NCBI GenBank assembly: GCA_026874595.1
Contig: CM049308.1
Location: 70,094,624 to 70,158,623 of the forward strand
Reading direction: 5' to 3'
DNA length: 64,000 nucleotides
Source: Sipunculus nudus
Lineage: Eukaryota; Annelida; Sipuncula; Golfingiida; Sipunculidae
The notes below the pieces were generated by a model, which saw nothing but the letters and a program-made list of their open reading frames with translations, was not told the DNA's origin and made no database searches. The first letter of the stretch is position 1. Every line of letters starts with the position of its first letter. The translations under genes and the position numbers were made by a program. Below are positions 13,716 through 58,600 of the stretch, piece after piece.

Positions 13716-14145
13716 ATTTTAGTTATTATTTTGTGGACTTGTGTTCTGTTAACGCCTACTGCCTTTATTATACTAAAGATGAGCACGCGAGGTCATGTCT
13801 TATTTTCAATATAGAATGCTCCTTTTTAAAACTATGAACTCACGAAAATAACTAAGTCTTCTTGGCTGCAACTAATGAAGCTTAACCTTCTATTACTTAT
13901 GTAAGGTCAATGTTAAAGAATTGAACATCAGGTGCAGTTCTGTCCCATGTTACTATACTGCTCTGACTAAAAGTGAGCTTTGGCAAAATCCACGGTGTTG
14001 GAAATCTAAGGGGAAAAAAGGGGCAGAATAAAAGTGCTCCTTGGACTAATAATTCAATATTGAATGAACTCCTCAACCCTTGTAACCCACCCAACTCTAC
14101 CAGAAGAGGTATATATATAAGAACTATGGCTATTCATATAATTAA

Positions 14146-14191
<46 letters not shown>

Positions 14192-14276
14192 TAAAACCCG
14201 TATTATGAATAGTCTTAATTGATTGATTATGCATATACTGTCTCTAAGCTAAGCTAGTAAGGGCTATAAGGGTGCA

Positions 14277-14316
<40 letters not shown>

Positions 14317-14582
14317 AATCTGGTTGCATGCATGGTTTAATAAACACGAGATCAGTTGTATATATTTACACTATGCAGCCAGAGTGACCTCCATGGGTAT
14401 TAGCGTTTGTTAGCACTAGTTAAGCAACTGTACTGTGTATCTTGCAACCCTTGCATCTCGCGAACAGATGTCAAAAGGAACCTCTTATGAAGGACGCCGA
14501 CAAAGCAAAGACACAATTGTATAGACAGCTCAGTATTCAAACGTAAAGGTCAACAGCCAGTATATTAGTACAGTCGCAGGTT

Positions 14583-14755
14583 TAGTCTGAAATCGATTTC
14601 AGATTACCCCCGGGGTAGTCTGGACGTAATTTCAAGTTAAAGGTTCAAACTACCTAACTAAAACCAGTTAACCCTGGTGATAATCTGAAATTAGTTTCAA
14701 GTTACCGGGGGTTAATCTGGGGGATAATATGAATCTATGATAATCTGAAATCGCT
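14583..14755. repeat. Inverted-repeat cluster around CTGAAATCGATTTCAG
   Basis: A 16-bp perfect palindrome (CTGAAATCGATTTCAG) plus repeated TAATCTGAAAT and ACCCCCGG/CCGGGGGT blocks in both orientations. Probably a decayed fold-back or MITE. No coding signal. Confidence 0.5.
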
Positions 14756-15533
14756 ATACCGGCACCGCTATACCAGTTCGTCTAGTAATATGTTGTTTCT
14801 GGCATTACTACTATACTGCCACAACTACCACGGTTGATGTTCCGGGGGGGGGGGGGGGTAGACATGTCCCTTCATCTTTTTATAGGTGGTGACAAAGTAC
14901 CTTATGTAGAGCTTACTTTTCAGGAGAATAAAATACCTCAGTTTTACTTTAGCGATTTCGAGATAATTCCGTTATCGTGTTTGCAGCTTATATATATATA
15001 TATATATATATATATCAAGCTATGTATTTTATATAATTTGTGTCAATCTTTTCATATTTTCACGCTTAGCTACTGCTTTTTAAAAATTACTCATTTTTTT
15101 ACGGGATACATGAAATATGAAGAAGAAAATAATGTAAAAATACAGTGGCTGTATTATATCAAAGTTGGTAGAGGCGGTCAAGAGAGCGTGAAAGAAAATA
15201 CGTCCCATGTGTCTGTGAATATTAATGAACCTCATACGCACACGTTATAAACATACCGTACCTAGCAGTACTGTGTTGTACCAGTGACCACTTAAGTCCG
15301 GACCTACAATAAATGTAGCCTGCGGTACCTGGATCCGTTTTCGTCAAAACGGAATTAGAATGAATAAACAATTGACTTGTCTCTTACGCCCAACAAACAT
15401 ACAATACCCTGCAAGGTCCAGTGAGCATTGACGCGCGGCTATACGTACGTCATTCAGGTCAACGGGTGCGCCGTTACGTGTACTTGCGTATGGCCCCACA
15501 AAACGGCCGTTACCTTAAATACCAAAACACCTG

Positions 15534-15540
15534 TATAAAA
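15534..15540 (+). promoter_or_regulatory. TATA box of gene 1
   Basis: TATAAAA lies 110 bp upstream of the predicted start codon. It would place transcription start near 15565 and leave a short 5' leader. A possible acceptor (ccgccag at 15614-15620) just before the leader raises the alternative of an upstream non-coding exon spliced to this one. Confidence 0.5.
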
Positions 15541-15643
15541 AGAAGCTGTGTGAATGAGACTTGTACTACTGTTGAAAACGTAAAGCTGATACATTATTTT
15601 TCATCTCTTTTTCCGCCAGTAACTGAAACACGTAGACGCCACC

Positions 15644-47938
<32,295 letters not shown>

Positions 47939-48077
47939 AAGCAGTGATGGGCACCCAAAACGTCTATAACGGGGGAACAACCCCGGACTAGTCTTCCAGA
48001 GAAGTACCTTCCCAAAGACGAGACCATCATGCGAATTATCGCTCTTTCAAAGATTAATCTGTCTCATTTTAATATGC

Positions 48078-48083
48078 AATAAA
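48078..48083 (+). terminator. Poly(A) signal of gene 1
   Basis: AATAAA lies 140 bp after the stop codon of gene 1, followed by T/G-rich sequence (ttgtgta). It is the first canonical hexamer downstream and predicts cleavage near 48100. Confidence 0.65.
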
Positions 48084-49747
48084 TTGTGTATACTCACTTA
48101 CAGCTTGTTTATTTGTAAAACATGACTAAATTTAGTGTGTACAGTCGTTTGTACTTTTATTTAAAGTATTACATTTTAAAATGAGTCGTCATATATTTAG
48201 ACACAGAAATCTGTTTTGACCTACCAAATATGTTTTTATCCTTAATGACAAGGATAAACTTGAATTCTGTTATAATATAATATTTATGAAAAATCTTGAA
48301 AAAAATTTCGAGAGGAAACTTTTTTTTAAGAATATACAAGCTAAATTGTATATATAGTAAAAAATATATAAGTTTAAGTTGACGTGTTTAACTTTATCTA
48401 CATAATTTAAGTAATATTCGTTATTCCTGTGTCGCTATGGAATAATGAGTTGTTTTTTTTTTCTTGTCTCGTCTGGTATAAAAAGCTGTATTGATATCAC
48501 ATTGTATATTTGACAGTAAATACATCAGCTACGCTTGTAAAAGACATAAAATGACTCAAACAAACGCAAAATTACACACAGTGACACTATACACATAACC
48601 ACGGGAGTCGGATCGTTAGTTTTGTCAGCTTTACTGTAGAGACCCAGGCTCTAGATTAGGTGGGGCAGCCTTAAACTGCACATGTTTGTATGAATCAACC
48701 TTGCCGAGAATTTCAGTATCCTTGCAACATTTTTTAGACTCGACCCATGAGATGCATGATTCATAATCTTTTTTGAGTTATCCTATGACATTTTGAGATA
48801 AAACTTTAATAACGAGATTCAATTTTTACGCACTTTCATACATTCAATTTTCTTAGAAGATATTTAAAATTATGGAAAGTTTTTCCTTAATATTACATGC
48901 AAGTCGGATAGGGAGGGGACACACCGCTGGCTACGAACCTGCCCCACAGGGTGACTGGTAGTGTTCCATTTTCTCATATTTCCATGATATAAACACACAC
49001 TTAATGAAATACGATACCCTCATCTTCGGTGAGATTTCTACATCTTCCTATAACCGCTTAAAAGAACCTTGTTAATAAATAGAACATATCATTCAGCGTT
49101 CTTCCAGGTGTCTTTTTTATTCAATTGTGCATGCTTCTCTTCGTTTCTGTTTTGAAACAAATAAATAGGTCGACTAGAGTAAAGCCTACGTGAAAGTCCT
49201 TGGTGTGATAAAAAACGAAACGAAAAAAACTCAAAACAATTAATTTATAAATAGTAATATTTTTTTTTTTATAAAAATTGCGTTAAAACGAGAAACGCAT
49301 GTGTACATAACAATTGTGAAATTCACAATTGTGAAATAAAAATGGAACCCGTTTTCAGCATTAAATGATCAGCTTGTTTACGTAAGTCATCTTATAAATT
49401 GACAGTTAAACTCCATGGTGCGGTAGAGTTAAAGAAATGCAATGCGTCCTCTATAGCATCACACCCCACGAGTTTCCCCAAAGGTTTATCTATGCTTGAT
49501 TTAAATAATCCGGATATCGTCGCCGGTGCATTCTTGAAATTCTGAGACGATTTTTTATTGAGCACATTTGCCTTACCTGTATAAATTAACAATTTGTGTA
49601 ATTGGATTAGCAACAAAGGCCTTCGGGAGTTGGCTTTTAAATGACTGAGGCCTTTTTTCAATTTAGTTTTCTTTTAGTGGGGTCAGGGAGGCCGAGGATA
49701 ATGTCATAGGTATATAGGCCCAATAATTACGTGGGATGATCCACCTT

Positions 49748-50180
49748 TAAGGCACCCAATCATTTGCAATAATATATGTACTATATCACGTTATTAATGC
49801 ATTTTGTCTCTATACAAAGCTTTCCAGCAAAACCAGTTCGGCACACGGACTAACACTCTCCAATACTACTGCTGTATACGTGTTTATGGCTCTCTGTGTG
49901 ATTAAACACAGTCCACGTGTCTGTTTACAATAACTAAACTATGAGCAGATGACCATCCTTGCGCATGCTCGACATTTCCTAAGCAAAAGGAAGAAACATG
50001 AAAGTACAACACGGAAGTTTGATCTGTGAATGAAGTTGGGTGGAACGGTCACATTACGCTAATGTTTTACACTAATGATCGCGCCTGCACCAAGCTTATT
50101 GTTATAAGTAAACAAAAGTAAGCTAACAGGTTTAGAACGAAAAATTGGCAGATGCCAAAATATTTTAAGGAGAAAACATT
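49748..50180. repeat. TTTAAAGG-family element, copy 2
   Basis: Begins TTTAAGGCACCCAATCA, contains AAACACAGTCCACGTGTCTG-type core and ends near AATTGGCAGATGCC. Core shared with 354-882 (inverted) and 56190-56690. Confidence 0.55.
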
Positions 50181-50443
50181 TTATTTCATGTATATATCAA
50201 TAGATACGTGGTGTTCGAAAAGGGCCTTTAAGTCTTTGGCCTTGGCAGAGATTGGGGGTCCAAACGTCTGTTGTGTCCTTGACCTGTAACAGTCCCGCAC
50301 CTTCATAGGCCTGCGCACCTCACTGTCTATCCATAGTACACGGTGTCTCGCTGTTATGCGTTTAATGAAAGATTTTATCGCAGGTTCGACCTTGACTCTA
50401 GATGCATGGTGCTGTGTCATCCTCCCTGAAAAGGTTGTCATGG

Positions 50444-50478
<35 letters not shown>

Positions 50479-51109
50479 TAATTTTATATTAAGCTCACGA
50501 ATGGAGAAATAAAAGTCTATCATTCTAATTATAAAAATATTTCATTTCCAATATAAACTACTAGCAGGGGGATGATAATCTCTTCTTGCTAAAATATTGA
50601 TGAATATATACCCCGATCCTCCCCTGTATCGACCCCCTGTTATCAGAGTCCAATATGACTGATCCTGTGGCGATTTTATCGATTTTGTCACACCGTGCGG
50701 CTCTGCTAGGATTTCCAGAGGACTGACAATTATTTGGTACCTTAGTGGATTGTGCCGTTTTTGGTAGTTCTTTGAGGGATTCGAGGGAATCGGGGGGGGG
50801 ATTGGAGGGGCTTTGGGGGCCCCGGGCCGGCTGGAAATAGACCGTCAGTGTTAAAATTGGAAAGAGCTTCATATTTCTTTCAAGAACTGACATGATATGT
50901 AGAGTTTAGATAGTTTTGAGTCCTACATTATTAAATGCACGGCCACATTAAATAATATTCGAACTCATTGCCCTCCTACAGATAACTATCTGCAGTAAAC
51001 AACATGTTTTCCACTTCTAGGAGCACGTTTTTGTGTCGCCGGTAGCCGAATTTAAATACCGACTGACAATTATATCCTATTAACGTGATTAATGACCTCG
51101 TTTGATACC

Positions 51110-51157
51110 AGCGTGTAACAGGTACAGCGTGTAACAGGTACAGCATGTAACAGGTAA
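51110..51157. repeat. Three 16-bp direct repeats
   Basis: AGCGTGTAACAGGTAC occurs three times in a row with one substitution in the third copy. It lies about 0.8 kb upstream of the gene 2 start. Confidence 0.85.
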
Positions 51158-51479
51158 GGCGTGCACTATTACGTGCGTGTCATTATATCGTAACGCAGCT
51201 GAATTGTGACGGCGGTTTAGTTTATCATACAATTGAGCTGTGTGCGTTGTTTGTTTCTCAAACTTATATTCTTGGTTTAATTAAACTACAACATTCTGAT
51301 AACTGTTGCATAGAATAAAACAATATACCATGAACTGATTGTATGTTACACACATACATTAACATTTGATATGTACATACATTTATTAGTTCCTTATCTC
51401 GAAGCCGTTATTCCAAACATAGATTTCAGTGTGATAACGTTTCAGCATCATATACGAAAAAATATTCATTGCACTTCAA

Positions 51480-51690
51480 ATTGGCGGATCCAGACGGGGG
51501 ATTGCCCCCCCCCCTCTCCTTTTTTTTTCACCCGCCACTACTTTTTAGGGTTACGGGGGAGGGGACACAGTTTTTGCGGATTAGACCCTCCCCCCCTTTA
51601 CGAACCAGAGGATCTTTTTTTTTAGGTTTACTGTATAGTCATCCCCTCAAACCACCCTGTCCTTTTAAAATCCTGGATCCGCCCCTATTT
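51480..51690. mobile_element. MITE with GGCGGATCCAG inverted ends
   Basis: Left end TTGGCGGATCCAGACGGGGG, right end TCCTGGATCCGCCCC; C/T- and G-rich interior without coding capacity. It sits about 200 bp upstream of the gene 2 TATA box. Confidence 0.65.
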
Positions 51691-51887
51691 AACTTACAAA
51701 TTATAAAGACAGAATAGAAAGAAATTGATAAACAGTAAAACAGTATACAATATATCAATCATCCTGACAATTTGCCAAGTACATACTTAATGAGGTGACT
51801 AGTCCAATCTATATTTTCTGCATCGTCAAATATCAGGTCCATTTGTCATCCTTTAATGCCTCACTGCCCCGAGCCGTGACTGGCTTT

Positions 51888-51895
51888 TATATAAA
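51888..51895 (+). promoter_or_regulatory. TATA box of gene 2
   Basis: TATATAAA lies 48 bp before the start codon. About 30 bp downstream is an initiator-like TCATTT (51919), so the 5' leader would be very short (about 16-20 nt). Confidence 0.55.
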
Positions 51896-51935
51896 CTGGC
51901 TCTCCTTGGACAAACAGTCATTTCACTCGAGCAAC

Positions 51936-51993
51936 ATGGCGTGTCGTGTTGTGTGTAGCCTTCTACTCGCTACCGTGGCGGTGCTTATTCAAG
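51936..51993 (+). CDS. Gene 2 exon 1: signal peptide
   Basis: ATG in the context caacATGg, encoding [19 protein letters not shown], a hydrophobic secretory signal. Phase 1 donor GTAGGT preceded by ttcaag, the same arrangement as gene 1 exon 1. Confidence 0.9.
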
Positions 51994-54900
51994 GTAGGTA
52001 TTTCTGTTTAAAAGAGAACCGAAGTTAAACTATTGCGTATATGTGATTCATATAGATATATGTTATATATGTTTTATATATATGTGTGTGTGTGTGTATA
52101 TATGACGGCAAGATGTAGATCCACCATCTGGATCCAGGAATTTTTTGAAGGAAAAATGCTACATTTCTGACAATACCATATAAGGGTAATGAGTTGCCTT
52201 GGGTGAGGTCTGCGCTCTTCGAGTGCTTTTCAAGTTTATGAATACTCTGACTTGAAGGTTACCATCTCCAGTTTTTTGGATGCCTAGTGCAACTGCAGGT
52301 GCTGGGTGTGTGATCGTTCCCATTGCTGGGTCATACCACCAAGAAAGGCGCACTCGTTCGTGAGCAAAACACGGTCGTGGGGCATGGCCTTCCCTTTCGG
52401 CGCGCAGAGTCCTCACACTGTGGGGACCGAATGTGGACTTTTGTCACGGGGTTCCTCTGTGGCCACGTGACGGTTATTAGCAAACTTGCTCTTGAACTAT
52501 ATCGGTAATGATGCAAAGTGTGTCCTAAGGGGAGTCATTTCCCCTAATTTTACCCAAATCCTGAGATATCTCACTCTATACTTAAAGGGTTATTAAAGTG
52601 CCCGCTATCATAAACTACACCAGTGAACTATGTCGCCAACCTGCCAGAAACTACGCCAGACATGTTCGATCGACGTTTTACTTTAATTACAACGTTCGGC
52701 AAAGTTGGGCCTTCTTCTTGAAGTCTATATAGAAACGGTATTTTAGCGCGAATCGAAAAGAAAACTAAAGGCACAATTAAAGGAAATTTTATCATAAAAA
52801 TTATTGTTAATATCATACAAATTTTTGCGTTGCACTGTATGTTGAAGTGTTTTGTATGAAAAGGCAGGGGGCCTATATGTCTTGGCTGCCATCTTGTAGC
52901 GGGGCGCCGCCATGTGCATTCTTAGAAAGAAGATTTAATAGTAAATTGAATTTGTTTGCTCTCTTGTACACCTGCACCACTGCTACATTTGGCAGCATAC
53001 GTGCAATATGGGGATATAATTTCCTTTTCCACAATTCCTAAACAGCAGATTCAAACTCTCGTGTGAACAATTCCGCGCAGAGCCGGATTTTAAATAAATT
53101 GCCACCAGGTGGCATAACTTTGTGTTTCCCTGTCGGAATCCAGCCAGTACGGGTTAGTTAGTCTTTTAACACTTCCTTCAGGGGCGAAATGTATTATGTT
53201 TGCCCCCCGTTGATTTATCTGTCAGGAGCTTCACCAGAAAAGTATTTGTTGAAAATTTATTTCTGTAATTGTAGTATAATTCTTCTTGGCCCTAAAAAGA
53301 ACTGTAAATGAAATGGCGCCACCCATGCATTAAGTGTCAGGTCCGTAGACTATTACATACATATTTTCATTCCCTGGATGCGAAATAGAGCACCGAATTG
53401 CACATTAATGTCTTTTAATGATCAAACATTCCCTGCGCATAGGTCTACTGGATATTAATCATTATAAATATGGTTAATCGCATGGTTGTGTGTACCATAT
53501 TATAATATATGAACAATCCCACCGTATGAGCTATAGCTAGGGACTAAACAGAAGTCCGAGGACAAGCGGAGATAGGTGGACATCCGTGACTGACTTGTGA
53601 CCGTACAAGCTTTCTAGTCTTGATGTGTATTCATATTCTATTAATTACTTGGGTGTACATGTTAGAAATGTTATAAAACTCATGTTTGTAAATTAATATA
53701 ATCAAAAGAAAGCCGTTTTGAATAATATTTTACTTTTTATTTCCTTTTAGGGCGCACTGCGGCTCATGTATTTGTATCTCATCCCAATAAACAGTTATAA
53801 ATTAATAGTATTTTTTTTTAATTTCAGGGACCATTGGGGTTCCCGAATTTTGTTCCATGGAACCAGAGACTGGGATTTGCAAAGCGGCCTTTAAGCGTTG
53901 GTTCTTCAACTCCACCATAAACACATGTGAAACCTTCATATACGGCGGCTGTGGCGGAAACGACAACAACTTCGAAAAACGGAGGGCCTGCGAGAGGAAA
54001 TGTCGTGAGTACCGTAAAAACATTGTATATACACAAGGAGTCGGTTTAATTTAGCCTTAAATCTAACCTAAATGGGGTTAGGACTTAGAACGAAGCCTGT
54101 TGTTGTTCTTCAAAACTGAAGGTTCAAGTTTCCAGCCCCGTCCCGGCTTCAATGGCAAAATGTTGGAATCTATACCCAGAACACTGAACTTAATTATTCT
54201 TGAATCCATGCATATAAAACCTGAAATCCAATGGGGGTAATAATAATCCATAGCGCATGGCCACCTTTCTCGTTTTTCTCACCAATATACTCATGCATTG
54301 CCATCAACAGGTCATCTGCTTACTTCATAAATTAAATTCCCTTGAACCCTCGGCCCGTGTATGTGTGTGTATAAAAATAGCTTATACCGTCAGCTTGTTT
54401 TTTGTGTTTACTGCATCAGGGATCCCTTGCAAAAAGATCGCGTTCATAAGAAAAAAAAAAAGATCCCATTCGATTGGTTTGATCGTGTGGCGGTTATAGC
54501 CAATCAGATGTCGAAAAATTTATTTCTTGCTGATGATATTTCCGCTTGCATATTCTGGCCCGCTTACCACTATTAATTACAAAGGTCCCTGCAGATAAAT
54601 ATTTGGACCATTCTCCACACAGGACTATCTGTGAATGTCAAGATAAAACTCCTGCATACATTCATTCGCACGGCAAACTAGCGTCTTTTACGCAGAAATC
54701 GAGCTATAATGCCTGAAAAGTGTAAATTACAAAATTTAAAAAAAAAACGAAGCAAATATACACACAGCATTTATTCCAGATATAAGAAACAGAAGGCATT
54801 TGTCCGTGCAACATGTTTATATATATATTGCTAACCCTGTGGATCTATTTGTCCGTGGTATATTCGTGACGCTGTATTGGAAATATAAACAGAAACACGT

Positions 54901-55638
54901 GCTTTCTTGGATTGGTTTTATAGGAAAAGCCTTTTTCCAGAATTGTTTAAGATGTAAATGCAAAGCTACACTTTTTGTGATAATTTCCACATTATGAAAA
55001 AGGATGACCTGGGTAAGTGAGGATTTACCATTTATATGCATGCTTACATTTGAAATGACTGCCAAGGGATCGTGAGTCACATGTTGTTCACATTTACTGA
55101 TCATGCAAGTGGACCCCATAAGGTCAACCATGCTTAAATCCGACACTTACAGGAGGGGTAAATCTTAACCCTGCGCCGGACGTTGTGTTGGGTCTTCCTT
55201 TTGGCTGTTCATATCGTTAGTACATTGAGGCTGATATGCAACTGAATATTCATTTGAGTTCGAGAATAAACAAAGAACAAACAGGACTTTATATTAAATA
55301 GATAGTTTCAACGCAAACCACAATTACATTCAAGAGGCTCATGTATGAACTAATGATGTATATGATTATTTAGTTGACGGATATAAAGCTCGATCGGCCA
55401 TCTCCGCTGTCAACCTGGGTTCGATAATTGATGTTGGAGTCAGGTCCGTTGCCAGGGGGATGTCGCGATGGGGTAACAGCCCCCCCCCCATCCCATTGAG
55501 GAAAACCTTCCAGACACTAAATATATGCTAAGAAATTTATATTATCAACTAATCTTTACAAATAATCTTAAAAGTTTTATCTCGATGACTTTATTTCTCA
55601 AATTGTCATTAAATAACTGAGAAATTGTAGAAAATAAA

Positions 55639-55674
<36 letters not shown>

Positions 55675-58600
55675 TTAACGACCCCCCCCCCCCCCTAAAA
55701 AAATTAAAAAAAACACACACACACACGGCACCCGGCCCCCTTCCGTAAATCACGACTACGCCCCTTAGAGTAGGTTGTGGAGTTGGTTGGAAACGCCTTT
55801 CTGTGGTCCTGGGTTCTCTCCAGTTTTCCGGCTTCCTTTACCTGTCACATTACGATGGCAATTATGTTCAGTTCTGGATGCTGGCAATTATAGAAAAATG
55901 AGCAATAAATATTTAATATAATCTATATAATATTATCGGCTCGTCCTCCTGTCCGGTGATAAAAATTAAAATTTGTCTGAACCACACTATCTTAACAAAC
56001 TTATTCTGCCACAGGTTACTAGAACAATACATCCGCTTCCAGTTTGGCAATGTTTAATCATAAATCGATTCGAAAAAAAAAAGATCACAAGTGAATCACA
56101 TGTCAGATACCTTGTGACTGACTATTAATGCCAGTTGCAAGGCCCGGCGACCAGCTACTCGCACGCGATAAAAGACACATAAATATTTGTAATATTACAT
56201 GAATTATCTCACGCCTTTTGTTCATCTTGCGTGCATTCAAGAGTTTCCAATCATAACCATCCCGGCATTAAGACATCTCGCTCTTTTTTATATGTTTCAT
56301 GGTTTTGTAAACACAGTCCGCATGTGTTTGTTTACCATAACAAGACTGTGTTACCAAACGCCCTATCTTTCACATGCAAGACAGTTCCCAAACAAGGAGG
56401 AGAAAAAAAGAAAATTGACAGAAACACTTTTTAGTCTACCAAGTAGTTTCTATGAATATATAATTGACGGCACATAAATGTGTTTATTTTCTCTCGCTAT
56501 AGTTTATTTTGGCTGAATACAAAATTTTCTTTGGAACCGCGTGATTGCTATGTTTATGTTTTGCGTCACTGAACGCGCCCGGTTTAAGTTTATTTTCACT
56601 TTTGTTCAGGAGTAAGCAATCTGTTTAGATCGAAATATTGGCAGATATACAATAATATTCTAAGTAGAAAACACTACACGTCATGTATGTAACGTACCTG
56701 TTATGGGAATAAGTATCATTAGAATAATTACAATAATTTGGCCTTTAACGGCATATGTTAAGACTTTCTGTGTACTGACTGTAAATTGGCCATACAACTG
56801 AGGTTGTCAGACATTAGCATGGGATTTATGGTAGGTTTGTCAAAGGCATTCATCACTTCCTAAAAATGAGTCCGCCAATTTAGAAAAAAATGGCTTATAT
56901 AACACGTGCAGACTAAAGTGAGAGGATCATGGACAGCTTTTGACAGACGTTGATTTGGCGATGGTGCTACTTGGTACATTACATATCTATCGTCAGTTGA
57001 AGAAAAGTAACGTGTACATAAGCTCACCACAAGTTTTGGTATGTAGGTCAATGCCCAGTCCATGACTGTCCAATGGAAAGCCCTGGCTGTCCAAACGGTT
57101 ACAAGAAGGACAAATATGGCTGCCAAACCTGCGAGTGTGAGACAGAGGGAAGTCGTCAATGCAAGGTAAAACCAGTATTCAAGCTTATTATTCAGGGAAG
57201 AGAAACATATTCTTACACCATTATTACAAACAAGCCGACAGTATTATACATTTTCAAAACGCATACCGAAAACAATCAAGCTCCCACCAATTAACAAATC
57301 TTTTTTCGCTTGAACTAAGATTGCAGATGATAGCTGTAAGAGCAAAGGGAATTCGATCTGTATCTTTTATATATATACAAATCATTATCATTTTTACCAT
57401 TAAAAGTTATATATTACAAGAAGATCCGCTATCTATATATTTCAATCAAATAGACCTTTTCTATGAGCATGTGCACTATGCATAACTGCATCTGTCGTAT
57501 TCGGGTCCTTCTTGTCTGGGGAAAACCTCCCGTTAAGGATCATTTTTATATCTTATGTAATAGCCCTTTGACTACCGACATTTACAGTGTTTGGATATTC
57601 TATCAAGTGTAAATATGTCATTATTTGTTATTATTCAAACCAGAACCACAAATGCGGTCCTGGTGAGAAGTGTATGGACACCCTGATGGTACCTGGTGCC
57701 CACTGCATTAACAGTACGTAACCATATTTACGGTTATACATATATTAGAGGCTTCATCAGAAAGTAAGATTATTCGACAATATTCTCACAAGAATTGAAA
57801 AAAAAATATGTTTTAGATTGTTTCTGTATAAGATTATTAGATTATTAATTATAATTTTTCATTACCGCTATTGATTTGTTTGGCTTCATAGTGCACTGAA
57901 TAGAACCATAAGTTCAAGACAGAAAAATTTTAATCTGAAACGACATTTTGTATTATCCATGATGTTTCTGTCAAACATGACTTGAACGATAAATACATCT
58001 TGTAAAACAAATAAAACAAGGGGTTATGTTTCTTAAAGTGAATACGGGTGAAGTTGCAAAACGTATCTCGCCATATTGAAATAAGAATTATCTGAATATA
58101 ATGTTTATATGACTATTGAGTGAAATAATAAAAGTCGCAGCCACTTTCATTTGTAATTACATGAAAACATGTTCATTAGTTCCTCTCTTTAACGTATAAA
58201 TTTTCTTAGAAAAAAGAATGCATGCAATCTAAAACATGATATCTGCTTTGTTAAGTCCTGCAAGCATGTTATCATATCATATGATAAGCAACATTTATAC
58301 ATGAGTGCGGCAGTTTTCATGGCTTTGGCCACATACAATATTAATATTGTTCTGCGGACTCAGGGAACAAAAATATGATGCGAGCGATCGAATTTTGTTT
58401 TACTCTTCAAGACACAATAAGAAAAATGTTGCGGATATGCCAAGAAAATTAAAAAAATATTCTGATAATGACATTTATATGATTAACACAACATTTGGCT
58501 GTTTGTTATACCTTTAAGAATTACTTAAAGAAATTCGTGTCACAGCAAAACTTACCACAAAACCTAAGACTGATCTTCATTTCCAAATAAACAATTGGAT

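Larger units (their letters stand above)
10113..15533. other. Upstream intergenic region of gene 1
   Basis: No coding exon recognised. Contains a tRNA-like B-box region (12895-12960), an ATT/TTA trinucleotide tract (13555-13715), (TA)n at 14154-14188, 14279-14314 and 14991-15014, an inverted-repeat cluster (14583-14755) and a G-run (14844-14858). A good donor-like site (ctcagGTGAGT at 11335-11345) follows a TATTTAAG motif and could mark an upstream non-coding exon. Confidence 0.45.
48100..51887. other. Intergenic region between gene 1 and gene 2
   Basis: 3.8 kb with no gene seen. Holds a TTTAAGG-type element (49748-50180), (TA)n at 50446-50474, a G-run near 50790, three 16-bp direct repeats (51110-51157) and a GGATCC-ended MITE (51480-51690). 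Confidence 0.55.
54005..57046. other. Gene 2 intron 2
   Basis: 3.0 kb, in the position where gene 1 carries its lustrin exon; none is present here. Holds a C-rich/(TA)n block (55440-55745) and a TTTAAAGG-family copy (56190-56690). Confidence 0.55.
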